Shown here piece by piece: positions 45,691-55,048 of a stretch of DNA of 64,000 bases. The position numbers and the translations under genes are program-made. Origin of the DNA: DASUAS01 sp963750045 (GTDB lineage: Bacteria > Actinomycetota > Acidimicrobiia > IMCC26256 > DASPTH01); NCBI GenBank assembly GCA_963750045.1, contig CAVVPD010000008.1:248001-312000 (forward strand), given 5' to 3'. Position 1 is the first letter of the stretch. Each line of letters opens with the position of its first letter. The notes below the pieces were generated by a model. It made no database searches. It saw only the letters and a program-made list of their open reading frames with translations, and had not been told where the DNA came from.

Positions 45691-46980
45691 CAGACCTCGC
45701 CCTCGGCCGGCGTGAACTCCAGGTGGAGCCGGGTGAGGCCGCGCAGGATGAAGGTCGGGACGTACTGGAATCGGCGGGCGTCGGCGGGGCCGTGCGCGCG
45801 TTCGGAGATTTGGATGTCGCTCGTGCGGTCGAGGATGCGCTCGATGCCCACCCGGGCCTCGGCGCGCGGCGAGCGGGGCACCCGGGCAGGTGTGGACGCC
45901 GCGCCCGAACGCGACGTGCTGCCGCGCGTTGGCGCGGTCGACCTGGAAGCTCGCCGGGTCGTCGAAGTGGCGCGGGTCACGGTTGGCGGCCGCGTTGAGC
46001 ACCATCACCGTCGTACCGGCCGGCAGGTCGACGCCGCCCACCGTCGTCGTCACTCGCGAGAGGCGGAAGTCGCCCTTGACCGGGCTCTCCATCCGCAACG
46101 TCTCCTCGATGAAGTTCGGGATCCGCGCGGGCTCGCTCCGGAGGAGATCCTGCAGCGCGGGGTCGTCCGCGATCAGCAGCAGCGCCGAGCTCAGGAGCCG
46201 GACGGTGGTCTCCTGGCCCGCTGCAAACAGGTTCGCGGCGACACGAACCACGTCGATGACCTCGGGCGTCGATCCGTCCGGGAACGTGGCGGTGGCCAGC
46301 CCGGTGAGGACGTCGTCGCGGGGAGCGCGACGGCGGTCCTCGACGTACTCGGTGAACTGCTGGTACAGGTACTCGAGCGGGCTGTGCGCCATCGTGTCGT
46401 CGCCGGTGCTGCCGACGGCGCCGTCGCCGTGTGGCGGGTGCTGGAGCGCCGCGGCGAACGCTTCCCGGTCGTCCTCGGGCACACCCAGCAGATCCGCGAT
46501 GACCAGCAACGTGAACGGGCCCGCGAACCCGCCGATGTATTCCCCCTCACCCCGGGCGAGGAACCCGTCCAGCTGCCGATCGGCGAGCTGCCACATGAAC
46601 GCCTCGTTCTCCTTGAGCCGCTTCGGCGTGATCAACCGCATCAACAACGCGCGCTGGTCGGTGTGCACCGGCGGATCCTGTGTGGTGATCTGGTCACTGA
46701 ACGGCAGCTCGTCCCGGTGCGCGTCGATGAGCTCGCTCACGTCGTCACCGACCAGCGGCACGGGGAACCCGGGGAACGGTCCCGTGACGGAGGTGCACGA
46801 CGAGAACGTGTCGACGTCGTTGTAGACCTCGATCGCCTCGTCGTACCCCGTGATCATCACCACGTCGTGGTGTGGTTCACGCGTCACGGGGCACCGCCCG
46901 CGGAGCGCTTCCAGGTACGGGAAGGGATCGGCGACGACGTCGTCATCCCTGAAGAAGTCGATCCGGTCGAAGTCGTTCAT
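45690..46980 (-). CDS. cytochrome P450, copy 2 (frame break near 45875)
   Basis: A P450 of about 430 residues and a close paralogue of 42627-43904; both share VDTFSSC, GPF, FPVPL and GDD in their N-termini. It has NLFAAGQETTVRLLSSALL (I-helix), EETLRMESPVKGDFRL (ExxR), FGRGVHTCPGAPLA (heme Cys), then after a small indel near 45870-45882 continues ARVGIERILDRTSDIQISE and FILRGLTRLHLEFTP. The start is the ATG at 46980. It is divergent from the acyl-CoA dehydrogenase over a promoter with the shared ACCGACCGGT-type element, and coupled to a ferredoxin. Confidence 0.9.
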
Positions 46981-47006
46981 CTGCGCTGCACCCGCCTCGG
47001 ACGCGG

Positions 47007-47026
47007 TTGTACCAATCGGTCCAATA
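47007..47026. promoter_or_regulatory. shared regulon element, site 1
   Basis: TTGTACCAATCGGTCCAATA lies in the 56-base gap between the divergent P450-2 and acyl-CoA dehydrogenase genes. It matches the element found at four other divergent promoters (51009, 55018, 57783, 60601). It is the most degenerate of the five in the core (AATCGGT for GACCGGT). Confidence 0.55.
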
Positions 47027-47036
47027 GTATCCGCCC

Positions 47037-48185
47037 GTGGACTTCTCACTCACCGAGTCGGAGCGCGACCTCGTGAGTCTCTGCCGCGACTTCGCGCAGC
47101 ACGAGATCGCGCGGCGTGCGCCGGCCGCGTGGGAGGAGGCGCGGTGCCCGACCGACCTGCTCCGGGAGATGGGCGCGCTGGGACTGCTCGGCATGCTCGT
47201 CCCCGAGGAGTGGGGCGGGATCGGCATGTCGACCGTCGGCTTCGTCGCCGCGATGGAGCAGATCGGCCTCGCGGACCAGTCGGTGGCCGCGGCATGGCAG
47301 GCGCACGTCACGATCGGGTCCCTGCCGCTGCTCCTGTTCGGCAACGACGACCAGCGCGAGCGCTGGCTGCGTCCGCTGGCCGAGGGACGCGTCCTCGGTG
47401 CGTTCGGGCTGACCGAGCCCGACGCCGGTTCCGACGCGCGCGGGATCCGCACCCGGGCGCAGCGGCGTGACGGTGGCTGGCTGATCAACGGCCAGAAGAC
47501 CTTCATCTCGAACGCGGGCACCGACATGTCGTTCGGCGTGACGCTGTTGGCCCGCGCGGAATCGGCCGAAGCGCAGGGGGCGCGGTTCGCGACCCTCGTC
47601 GTCGAGAAGGACACCCCGGGCTTCACGATGGGCCCGAAGATGCGCGGGATCGGCTGGAAGGGCCTCGACACCCGCGAGCTCTTCTTCGACGACGTCTGGG
47701 TACCCGACGACCACCTCGTCGGCGATCCGGAGATGGGGCTCGGCCAGTTCCTGGGGACGCTCGAGGTCGGGCGCATCTCGATCGCGGCACTGTCGCTCAG
47801 CCTCACGCAGGCGGTGCTCGACCTGGCGCTGGACTACGCCAAGGCGCGCCGGCAGTTCGGGCAGCCGATCTCGAAGTTCCAGGCGATCCAGTTCAAGCTC
47901 GCCGACATCGCCACCGAGCTGGAGGCGGCGCGGTGGCTCACGTACCGCGCCGCCTACCTCCGAGATGCCGGCCAGCCCTTCCTCAAGGAGGCGTCGATGG
48001 CGAAGCTGAAGGCGAGTCGGCTCGCGGCGTTGGCCGCGTCGGAGGCCGTCCAGATCCACGGCGGCCTCGGGTACATGCTCGAGACGCCGGTGGCGCGCTT
48101 CTACTGCGACGCGAAGGTGCTCGAGATCGGCGAGGGCACCAACGAGATCCAGCACGTGGTGATCGCCCGGGCGCTCGGCTGCTGA
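47037..48185 (+). CDS. acyl-CoA dehydrogenase
   Basis: An intact 382-residue FAD-dependent acyl-CoA dehydrogenase. It has MDFSLTESERDLVSLCRDF, GAFGLTEPDAGSDARGIRTRA (FAD-binding), INGQKTFISNAG, ARRQFGQPISKFQAIQFKLADIA in two parts (RRQFGQPISKFQAIQ), VQIHGGLGYM and the catalytic-region EIGEGTNEIQHVVIARAL. It oxidises an acyl-CoA to the 2-enoyl-CoA and passes electrons to ETF. The GTG at 47037 is used. It is divergent from P450-2 and followed by an SDR after 70 bases. Confidence 0.93.
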   Translation: MDFSLTESERDLVSLCRDFAQHEIARRAPAAWEEARCPTDLLREMGALGLLGMLVPEEWGGIGMSTVGFVAAMEQIGLADQSVAAAWQAHVTIGSLPLLLFGNDDQRERWLRPLAEGRVLGAFGLTEPDAGSDARGIRTRAQRRDGGWLINGQKTFISNAGTDMSFGVTLLARAESAEAQGARFATLVVEKDTPGFTMGPKMRGIGWKGLDTRELFFDDVWVPDDHLVGDPEMGLGQFLGTLEVGRISIAALSLSLTQAVLDLALDYAKARRQFGQPISKFQAIQFKLADIATELEAARWLTYRAAYLRDAGQPFLKEASMAKLKASRLAALAASEAVQIHGGLGYMLETPVARFYCDAKVLEIGEGTNEIQHVVIARALGC

Positions 48186-48255
48186 ACAGCTCGCACAATT
48201 TGCGCCCTTGTCCGGGCGCCGCCACAGTTGCCGTCCCTTCTGCGAGGAGCACGCA

Positions 48256-49008
48256 ATGGCTGGTTTGGCAGACCTCGAAGGCCGGAACGCGGTCGTGACC
48301 GGCGCGGCCAGCGGGATCGGTCTCGCGGTGACCGAAGCGTTCGTCGGCGCGGGGATGCGGGTGCTGATGACCGACCGTGACGAGGTCTCCCTCGTGGCGC
48401 ACGCCGAACGCCTGGCGGGCGGCGGCGCCGAGGTCCGGGCGCTGGTGGTCGACGTCACCGATCCCGACGCGGTCGAACGCGCCGCGGACGCCGCCGTCGA
48501 GCACTTCGGGAAGTTGCACGTGGCGTTCAACAACGCCGGCATCGTTGCGGGTGGCAACTCGTGGGAGCTGCCGCTCTCCGAGTGGCACCGGGTGATCGAC
48601 GTCGATCTCTGGGGCGTGATCCACGGCATCCACGCGTTCGTGCCGCGCATCCTCGAGTCGGGAGAACCCGGGTACGTGGTCAACACGGCGTCGATGGCCG
48701 CCGTGACCGCGATCCCGGGCATCGGCCCGTACACCGCGTCGAAGCACGCGGTGCTCGGCATCTCGGACGGGTTGCGGGCCGAGCTCGCGAAGGCCGGCGC
48801 ACCCGTCGGCGTGAGCGTGGTGATGCCGGGCATGATCAAGACCGCGCTCAACCCGATCGGCACGGTCGGACCTGATCAAGTGGCGGCCAACGTGGTCGAC
48901 GCCGTGCGTCGCGGACGCTCGTACGTGTTCACCGACGATCATTCGGTCGACGAGGTGGAGTCGCGCCTGGGTGCGATCATCGCCGCGCGGGCCGACGTGG
49001 TGTCGTAG
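48256..49008 (+). CDS. SDR family oxidoreductase
   Basis: An intact 250-residue SDR: NAVVTGAASGIGLAVTEAF, NNAGIVAGG, the Ser in VVNTASMAAVT, YTASKHAVLGISDGLRAEL (YxxxK), then SVVMPGMIKTALNP. The short C-terminal region with AANVVDAVRRGRSYVFTDD fits the group often named SDR family oxidoreductase with wide hydroxyacyl or sterol substrates. The ATG at 48256 has GAGGAG seven bases upstream. It converges with the E1 fusion gene. Confidence 0.92.
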   Translation: MAGLADLEGRNAVVTGAASGIGLAVTEAFVGAGMRVLMTDRDEVSLVAHAERLAGGGAEVRALVVDVTDPDAVERAADAAVEHFGKLHVAFNNAGIVAGGNSWELPLSEWHRVIDVDLWGVIHGIHAFVPRILESGEPGYVVNTASMAAVTAIPGIGPYTASKHAVLGISDGLRAELAKAGAPVGVSVVMPGMIKTALNPIGTVGPDQVAANVVDAVRRGRSYVFTDDHSVDEVESRLGAIIAARADVVS

Positions 49009-49032
49009 CGCGAGCCTGGCTGCGATCGGCTC

Positions 49033-50998
49033 CTACGCGGCGGCGAGTCTCCGGAGGGCCTCGGCGATGTCCGTGCGATCGGGGAGCCACGCGCGCTCGA
49101 GGTCGGGCGCGTACGGCGGGGGAGTGGCCTGCGCGCCGATCCGCTCGATCGGCGCGTCGAGGTCCCAGAACCCCTCGCGCGCGACGGTCGCCGCGATCTC
49201 GGCGCCGATGCCGAACGGGAGCACCGCTTCGTGCGCGATCAGGATGCGGCTCGTCTTGTGCACCGACTCGAGGACGGGGGCCATGTCGAGCGGCGCGACC
49301 GTCCGCAGATCGATCACCTCGACGGAGATGCCGTCGGCCGCCACCTCCTCGGCGGCGGCGAGTGCCTCGTGCACCATCCGCGAGACGGAGACGAGCGTGA
49401 TGTCGGTGCCCGCGCGCACGACCACGGACTTCCCGATGGGGACGACGAAGTCCTCGGGTGGCCGTGGGCCCTTCATGCCGTAGAGCAAGCGGTTCTCGAT
49501 GAAGATCACCGGGTTCGGATCCTGGATGGCGGCGCGCAGCAGCCCGTAGGTGTCGGCCGGCGTCGACGGCATGACGACGGTCAGCCCCGGGATGTGCGCG
49601 AGCAGCGCCTCGAGGCTCTGCGAGTGCTGGCTGCCGGACGAGCGACCGGCACCGAACTGCGTGCGCACCGTCAGTGACATCTGCGCGGCGCCGCCGGTCA
49701 TGAACGGCAGCTTCGCCGCCTGGTTCAGCAGCTGGTCGAGACAGACGCCGACGAAGTCGAGGTACATCAGCTCGACGACCGGGCGCATCCCCGCCATGGC
49801 CGAGCCGACCCCGAGGCCCATGATCGCGGTCTCGGAGATGGGCGTGTCGCGGACGCGCGTCGCCGAAGCGATCGTGCAGTCCGCGCGTGAGCCCGAACAC
49901 GTTGCCGCCCGCGGCGACGTCGATGCCGGCGACGAAGACGCGCTCGTCGTCGGCGAGCTCGTGCTCGAGCGCCGACTGGATCGCGTCCATCGTGCGGAAG
50001 TCCGGCGCGTCGGCGGCGACGGGTGCCGGCTCCGGGCGTTCGGGTCGTGGGCGGGTGACGAAATCGAACAGCGACGTCGGTGAGGGTGCGTCGAGCTGCC
50101 GGGCGCGGTCGACGGCGGCGTCGAGCTCCTGCGCAACGGTCGACTCGAGCGCGTGGATGGTGTCGTCGGCGATCCCGGCGGCGCGGAGGGTTCGTCCGTG
50201 GACCAGCAGCGGATCGCGCGCCTCCCATTCCCTGACCTCGTCCGCCGACCGGTAACGCTGGGGATCGCCCTCGTAATGGCCGTGCCACCGGTACGTGGCG
50301 GCCTCGACGATCGCAGGACCGTCGCCGGCGCGCACCGTGTCGACGACGCGCGACATCGCGGTCGCGGTGGCGACGACGTCGTTGCCGTCGACCGCGGTGT
50401 AGGCGACCTGGTAGCCGGTGGCGCGACGCATGAGTGACGCCGCGTGTTGGTCGACCGCCGACGAGAACTCGGCGTAGCCGTTGTTCTCGCAGAAGAAGAT
50501 CACGGGGAGGTCCCACACCGCGGCCAGGTTCAGCGCTTCGTGGAACGCGCCCTGCGCGACGGCGCCGTCGCCGAAGAACGCGACCACGACGTTGCCGTCG
50601 GCGCGCAGCTGCGCGGCGGTCGCGGCGCCGACCGCGATCGGCAGGCCCGCGGCCACGATGCCGTTGGCCCCGAAGATGCCGAGCGTCGGATCGGCGATGT
50701 GCATCGACCCGCCGCGCCCGCGGTTCGTCCCCGCGTCCTTGGCCATCAGCTCGGCGAACATGCTGGGTGGGTCGAGGCCCTTCGCCAGGCAGTGACCATG
50801 GCCGCGATGGGTCGACGTGATCACGTCGTCCGCGGTGAGCGACCAGCACGCGCCGACGGCTGACGCCTCCTGGCCGATCGAGAGGTGGACGAAGCCCGGG
50901 ATCTCGCCGTCGCGGTACAACGCGGCCACGTGCTGCTCGAAGCCGCGGATCACGAGCATCCGTCGGTGCAGCTCGAGGAGGTCGGCGTCGGTGAACAT
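49033..50998 (-). CDS. fused alpha-beta E1 component of a 2-oxoacid (acetoin/branched-chain type) dehydrogenase (frame break near 49878)
   Basis: A protein of about 655 residues joining E1-alpha and E1-beta. Residues 1-325 are alpha: RGFEQHVAALYRDGEIPGF, GHGHCLAKG, NRGRGGSMHIAD, and the TPP motif from GDGAVAQGAFHEALNLAAVW to NNGYAEF. Residues 340-655 are beta: DDERVFVAGIDVAAGGNVFGLT, MGLGVGSAMAGMRPVVELMYLDF, HSQSLEALLAHIPGLTVVMPS and a C-terminal DLRTVAPLDMAPVLESVHKT. One indel near 49870-49885 lies in the beta part. No E2 or E3 gene is in the window. It oxidatively decarboxylates a 2-oxoacid or cleaves an acetoin-like diketone using TPP. Confidence 0.9.
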
Positions 50999-51008
50999 CC
51001 GCGGTGTA

Positions 51009-51028
51009 TTGTACTGACCGGTACAAAC
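51009..51028. promoter_or_regulatory. shared regulon element, site 2
   Basis: TTGTACTGACCGGTACAAAC lies between the divergent E1 fusion (start 50998) and SDR (start 51040) genes. TTGTAC and GTACAA form an 18-bp inverted repeat (TTGTAC-N6-GTACAA), the most symmetric of the five sites. It sits so close to both starts that binding would block both promoters. Confidence 0.7.
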
Positions 51029-51039
51029 CGGGGAGCGAG

Positions 51040-51783
51040 ATGTCCGATCGGGTCGGCGGGAAGCGGGTGGTGGTGACCGGCGCCAGCCGGGGCCTCGGCC
51101 GCTGGCTCGCGCTCGCCTTCTCGCAGGAGGGCGCCCGGGTCGCGCTGGTGGCGCGGACCGAGGCCGACCTCAAGGCGCTGGCCGACGAGCTCCCCGGTCC
51201 TTCCCTCGTGCTCCCCGGCGAGGTGACCGACGAGGAATTCAACGAAGCGGTCGCCGACGCCACCGTCGCCGAATGGGGCGGCGTCGACGTGTGGATCTGT
51301 AACGCGGGGATCTCGCCGATCGTGGCGGGGCCGCGCACGACGGATGCGTCGGTGTGGCGGGAGATCCTCGAGGTCAACCTCACCGGTGCGTTCCTCGGCG
51401 CGCGCGCTGCCGCCCGGGTGATGGGCGAGGGTGGCCGAGTGATCTTCACCGGTTCGGTCCTCGGCGAGCGGCCACGCGAAGGACTCGCCGCGTACAGCGC
51501 GTCGAAGGCGGGCCTCGTCGGCCTGGCCAAGGGCCTCGCGCTCGACCTCGCGCCCGCGGGCATCACGGTGAACGTCGTCGCGCCCGGGTGGTTCGACTCG
51601 CCGCTCGTCGAGCCGTGGAAGAAGAACCCCGAGCTCGGGGCCAGCGTGCTCGCGCACACCGCGCAACGGCGCTGGGGAGCACCCACCGAGCTGGTCGGCG
51701 CCTACCAGTTCCTCGCCTCCGAGGCGTCGGCGTTCGTCACCGGCACCGTGTTGACCGTGGACGGCGGGTACCTGCTCGTATGA
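51040..51783 (+). CDS. SDR family oxidoreductase
   Basis: An intact 247-residue SDR: RVVVTGASRGLGRWLALAF, WICNAGISPI, Ser in FTGSVLGERP, YSASKAGLVGLAKGLALDL (YxxxK), and the FabG-like end FVTGTVLTVDGGYLLV. The start is the ATG at 51040 with GGGGAGCGAG upstream; the earlier start lies within the operator. It overlaps the next SDR by four bases, starting a three-gene operon with an acyl-CoA ligase. Confidence 0.92.
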   Translation: MSDRVGGKRVVVTGASRGLGRWLALAFSQEGARVALVARTEADLKALADELPGPSLVLPGEVTDEEFNEAVADATVAEWGGVDVWICNAGISPIVAGPRTTDASVWREILEVNLTGAFLGARAAARVMGEGGRVIFTGSVLGERPREGLAAYSASKAGLVGLAKGLALDLAPAGITVNVVAPGWFDSPLVEPWKKNPELGASVLAHTAQRRWGAPTELVGAYQFLASEASAFVTGTVLTVDGGYLLV

Positions 51784-52517
51784 GACGCGTCGTCGTCATC
51801 ACCGGGGCGGGCGGCACGCTCGGCGCCGCGCTGTCGCGCCAGTTCGTGGGCGAGCCGGACACGGACGTCGTGTTGAGCGATGTGAGCGCGCCCTCGCTCG
51901 ACGCCACCATCGACGGCCTGCCCGAGACCCGCGGCGCGGTCGAGATGCTGACCGCGGACGTGAGCGAGGTCGCCGAGGTCGAGGCGGTCGTCGCGCTCGC
52001 CATGGAGCGGTTCGGTCGGCTCGACGTGCTGGTCAGCAACGCCGGCGTGCTCGCGCCGAACGGTCGCATCCACAACCTCGACACCGAGGACTGGGAGCGC
52101 GCGTTCCGCGTCAACGTGCTCGGCGCGGTCAACGGCATCCGCGCCGCGGTGCCGGTCATGCGCGCGCAGCGGTCCGGGTCGATCATCCTCACCGCGTCGG
52201 TCGCCGGTCTCACCGCGTGGTCGCACGCGGCGCCGTACTGCGCGACCAAGGCCGCCGTCATCCAGCTCGCGAAGGTTGCGGCGGTCGAGTACGCCCGCGA
52301 CGGGATCCGCGTCAACTGCGTGTGCCCGGGGACGTTCCTCTCGGGCATCCACGACGGTCTGCCGCAAGAGGCGATCGACGCGATCGCGGTCAAGCACCCG
52401 CTCGGGCTCGGCGATGCCTCCGACCTGGTGGGCGCGTACTCGTACCTCGCGGGCGACACGTCCCGGTGGACCACAGGGTCGGCGATCGTGGTCGACGGCG
52501 GCTACGCCGCGCCGTAG
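51780..52517 (+). CDS. SDR family oxidoreductase
   Basis: An intact 245-residue SDR: VVVITGAGGTLGAALSRQF, VSNAGVLAPNGR, Ser in ILTASVAGLTA, YCATKAAVIQLAKVAAVEYA (YxxxK), NCVCPGTFLSG, and TTGSAIVVDGGYAAP at the end. The ATG overlaps the preceding SDR stop, and the acyl-CoA ligase starts eleven bases after its stop. Two consecutive SDRs before a CoA ligase suggest stepwise alcohol oxidation before CoA activation. Confidence 0.92.
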   Translation: MRRVVVITGAGGTLGAALSRQFVGEPDTDVVLSDVSAPSLDATIDGLPETRGAVEMLTADVSEVAEVEAVVALAMERFGRLDVLVSNAGVLAPNGRIHNLDTEDWERAFRVNVLGAVNGIRAAVPVMRAQRSGSIILTASVAGLTAWSHAAPYCATKAAVIQLAKVAAVEYARDGIRVNCVCPGTFLSGIHDGLPQEAIDAIAVKHPLGLGDASDLVGAYSYLAGDTSRWTTGSAIVVDGGYAAP

Positions 52518-52528
52518 GGGGTACGACC

Positions 52529-54072
52529 GTGCATCCGGACATGAACTGGTTCGGAGTGCTGGAGCACCACGCGCGCCGCACCCCGGACAAGCCTCTCGCG
52601 GTGTTCGGCGACGACGTCGTCACCTTCCGGGGGATGGAGGAGTGGGCGGCGGCGGTGGCGGCCGGACTGCACGACCGCGGGGTCGACGCCGGTGACGTCG
52701 TCGGGCTGCTGTCCTACAACAACCTCGAGTTCCTGGCGACGATCTTCGCCGCCAACCACGTCGGCGCCATCGCGATGCCGCGTCAACTGGCGGCTCGCCG
52801 CACCGGAGCTCCGGTTCATCCTCGAGCACTCGGGAGCTCGCGCGCTCGTGTGCGACGGCGAGCTCGTCGACCTCGCCGACGAAGCGACCGACGGTCTCGA
52901 CGCTGACCTCGCCCGCATCTGCATCACCGGCGACGGCGCCTCGTCGGAGGCGAGCGCGGGCTGGGAACGCTTCGCCGACCTCGGCGTCGACGTCGCGCCG
53001 CGCCGCCGGGCGCCGGCCGCGGCCGACGATCTGCACCGACTCATGTACACGTCGGGCACGACCGGGCGCCCGAAGGGCGTCATGATCACCCACGCCAACC
53101 TGGCGTGGAAGAACTACGCACACGTCGCCGAGTTCGGATTCACCGCGGAGGACGTCGGCCTCGCCTGCGGGCCGCTCTATCACGTCGGCGCGCTCGACCT
53201 CGTCACCACCTCGATGATCGCGGTCGGCGCGACGACCGTTGTCCACCGCGTGTTCGACGCCGAGCGAGTCGTCGACGAGATCGAGCGCTCGGCCGTGACG
53301 CTCGTGTGGGCCGCGCCCGCCATGGTCCGCGCCATCCTCGACGTCCCGGGGATCGAGGCGCGGGATCTCTCGTCCGTGCGCGCGATCATCGCCGGCGGCG
53401 AGAAGATGCCGATCCCGTACATCGAGCGCCTGCGGAGCACGTTCCCGTCGGCGTGGTTCGCCGACGCCTACGGGCTGACCGAGACGGTGTCGGGCGACAC
53501 CTTCCTCGACCGGGAGAGCACCCTGTCCAAGCTCGGGAGCGTCGGCCGGCCCTGCCAGTACCTCGAGCTCGACATCTGGGACGAGCACGGTGTGTCGCTG
53601 CCCGCGGGCGAACGCGGCGAGGTCGTCCTCCGCGGGCCGAAGGTGTTCAAGGGCTACTGGCGCGATCCCGACGCCACGAGCGCGGCCTTCGCGGGCGGGT
53701 GGTTCCACACCGGGGACATCGGCGTGAAGGACGACGACGGCTACCTCTCGATCGTCGACCGGCTCAAGGACATGATCGTGTCCGGGGGGGAGAACATCGC
53801 CAGCTCCGAGGTCGAGCGGGTGCTCTACGAGCACGGGGCGGTGCTCGAAGCTGCCGTCGTCGGACGCGCTCGACGACCGCTGGGGCGAGGTCCCGGTCGC
53901 CTACGTCGTGTTGAGCTCGCCGGCGGCGACCACGCCCGACGAGCTCGTCGAGCATTGCCGCCGGCAGCTCGCGAAGTTCAAGGTCCCGAAAGCTGTGGTG
54001 ATCGTCGAGGCCCTGCCGCGGAACCCCTCGGGCAAGGTCCTCAAGCGGGAGCTGCGGGACCGTTCATCGTGA
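52529..54072 (+). CDS. AMP-forming acyl-CoA synthetase (frame breaks near 52781 and 53868)
   Basis: An adenylate-forming CoA ligase of about 514 residues. The AMP motif is LMYTSGTTGRPKGVMITHANL; its core TSGTTGRPKG is intact. ADAYGLTET, WFHTGDIG and DRLKDMIVSGGENI (A8) follow, and NPSGKVLKREL carries the catalytic Lys. Indels near 52781 (a C after ATG in GCAATGCC-like context) and 53868 split the chain, but NWRLAAPELRFILEHSG and DDRWGEVPVAYVVLSS continue in order. The GTG at 52529 has GGGGG upstream. It would activate a fatty or alicyclic acid. It converges with an SDR. Confidence 0.88.
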
Positions 54073-54102
54073 CCGGTCATCGTGACCGGTCAGCGTGACT
54101 GG
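54064..54102. repeat. 13-bp tandem repeat, three copies, over convergent stop codons
   Basis: TCATCGTGACCGG occurs twice exactly (54064-54076, 54077-54089) and once changed as TCAGCGTGACTGG (54090-54102). The array covers the stop of the CoA ligase (54070-54072) and of the SDR on the other strand (54090-54092). Each junction contains the perfect palindrome TGACCGGTCA (54070-54079 and 54083-54092), similar to the core of the shared regulon element. Confidence 0.85.
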
Positions 54103-54995
54103 TGGGCCAGGAACGTGTTCGACCAGTCCATGAGGTCGGTGGGGATCGAGTAGCCCGCCTCGTCGTTGATCGCCGCCCAGTGCTCGGCGACGTCCTCGAC
54201 CGTCGGGTCGAGGGTCGGATGGACGTACCCCGGCGTCTGCGCGACGAAGATCCGGGCGAAGCGACCCGCGCCCGCGGCGTAGACCTCGCCGCTCACCGGG
54301 CAGTCCTCGTGCGCGAGGAACGCGACCATCGGTGCGACGAGCGCGGGCGCCATCGGCGTCGCCTCGGGCGCGTCGGCGGCGCCCGGGCCCGCCATGCGAG
54401 TCATCGCCGCCGGGGCGATGACGTTGACCTTGATGCCGTGGGCGGCGCCGGCGGCGGCGAGGCTGTTGCTCATCCCGATGACCGCGGCCTTGGCGGTGGC
54501 GTACGACAGGTTGGTGGGGAGTCCGAACATCCCCGACGAGCTGGTCATCACGATGCGGCCGTAGCCCTGCTCGACCATCCGGGGCCACGCGGCGCGCGTG
54601 GTGTTGAAGGACCCGCCGACGTGCACCGCGAGGTGGCTCGCGAGGTTGTCGGCGTCGGCCTCCGGGAGCCCGGCCCATCGGATGATGCCGGCGTTGTTGA
54701 CGAGGACGTCGAGGCGTCCGAAGCGCTCGACGGCGGTGTCGACGAGCGTCTGCGCGCCGGCCACGCCGGCCACGTCACTGGTGTCGGCGACCGCGACGCC
54801 GCCTGCGGCGACGATCTCGTCGGCGGCGGCGGATGCCGGTCCCGCGTCCGTTCCCGCGCCCTCCATGGACCCGCCGAGGTCGTTGACGACGACGCGGGCG
54901 CCCCGTTCGGCGAGCAGCCGCGCGTACGCCCGGCCGATGCCGCGCCCCGCGCCGGTGACGACCGCGACACGCCCCTCGAAGCCGTACCGGTCCAT
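54090..54995 (-). CDS. SDR family oxidoreductase, multifunctional-enzyme-2-like
   Basis: An intact 301-residue SDR: VAVVTGAGRGIGRAYARLLAERGARVVVNDLGG is given as TGAGRGIGRAYARLLAERGA plus VVVNDLGG, the form typical of peroxisomal multifunctional-enzyme-2-like dehydrogenases. NNAGIIRWAG, the Ser in VMTSSSGMFG, YATAKAAVIGMSNSLA (YxxxK) and NVIAPAAMTRM follow. The C-terminal 60 residues are an extension. The start is the ATG at 54995. It likely oxidises a 3-hydroxyacyl-CoA, and is divergent from a crotonase gene, which fits a beta-oxidation pair. Confidence 0.92.
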   Translation of the reverse strand: MDRYGFEGRVAVVTGAGRGIGRAYARLLAERGARVVVNDLGGSMEGAGTDAGPASAAADEIVAAGGVAVADTSDVAGVAGAQTLVDTAVERFGRLDVLVNNAGIIRWAGLPEADADNLASHLAVHVGGSFNTTRAAWPRMVEQGYGRIVMTSSSGMFGLPTNLSYATAKAAVIGMSNSLAAAGAAHGIKVNVIAPAAMTRMAGPGAADAPEATPMAPALVAPMVAFLAHEDCPVSGEVYAAGAGRFARIFVAQTPGYVHPTLDPTVEDVAEHWAAINDEAGYSIPTDLMDWSNTFLAHQSR

Positions 54996-55017
54996 GGTCC
55001 TCCGCCGTGGTCTTCGC

Positions 55018-55037
55018 TTGTACCGACCAGTCACTCT
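55018..55037. promoter_or_regulatory. shared regulon element, site 3
   Basis: TTGTACCGACCAGTCACTCT lies in the 53-base gap between the divergent SDR (start 54995) and crotonase (start 55049) genes. Its left half TTGTACCGACC agrees fully with the other sites; the right half is weaker. Confidence 0.6.
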
Positions 55038-55048
55038 ACATTTGGGTC

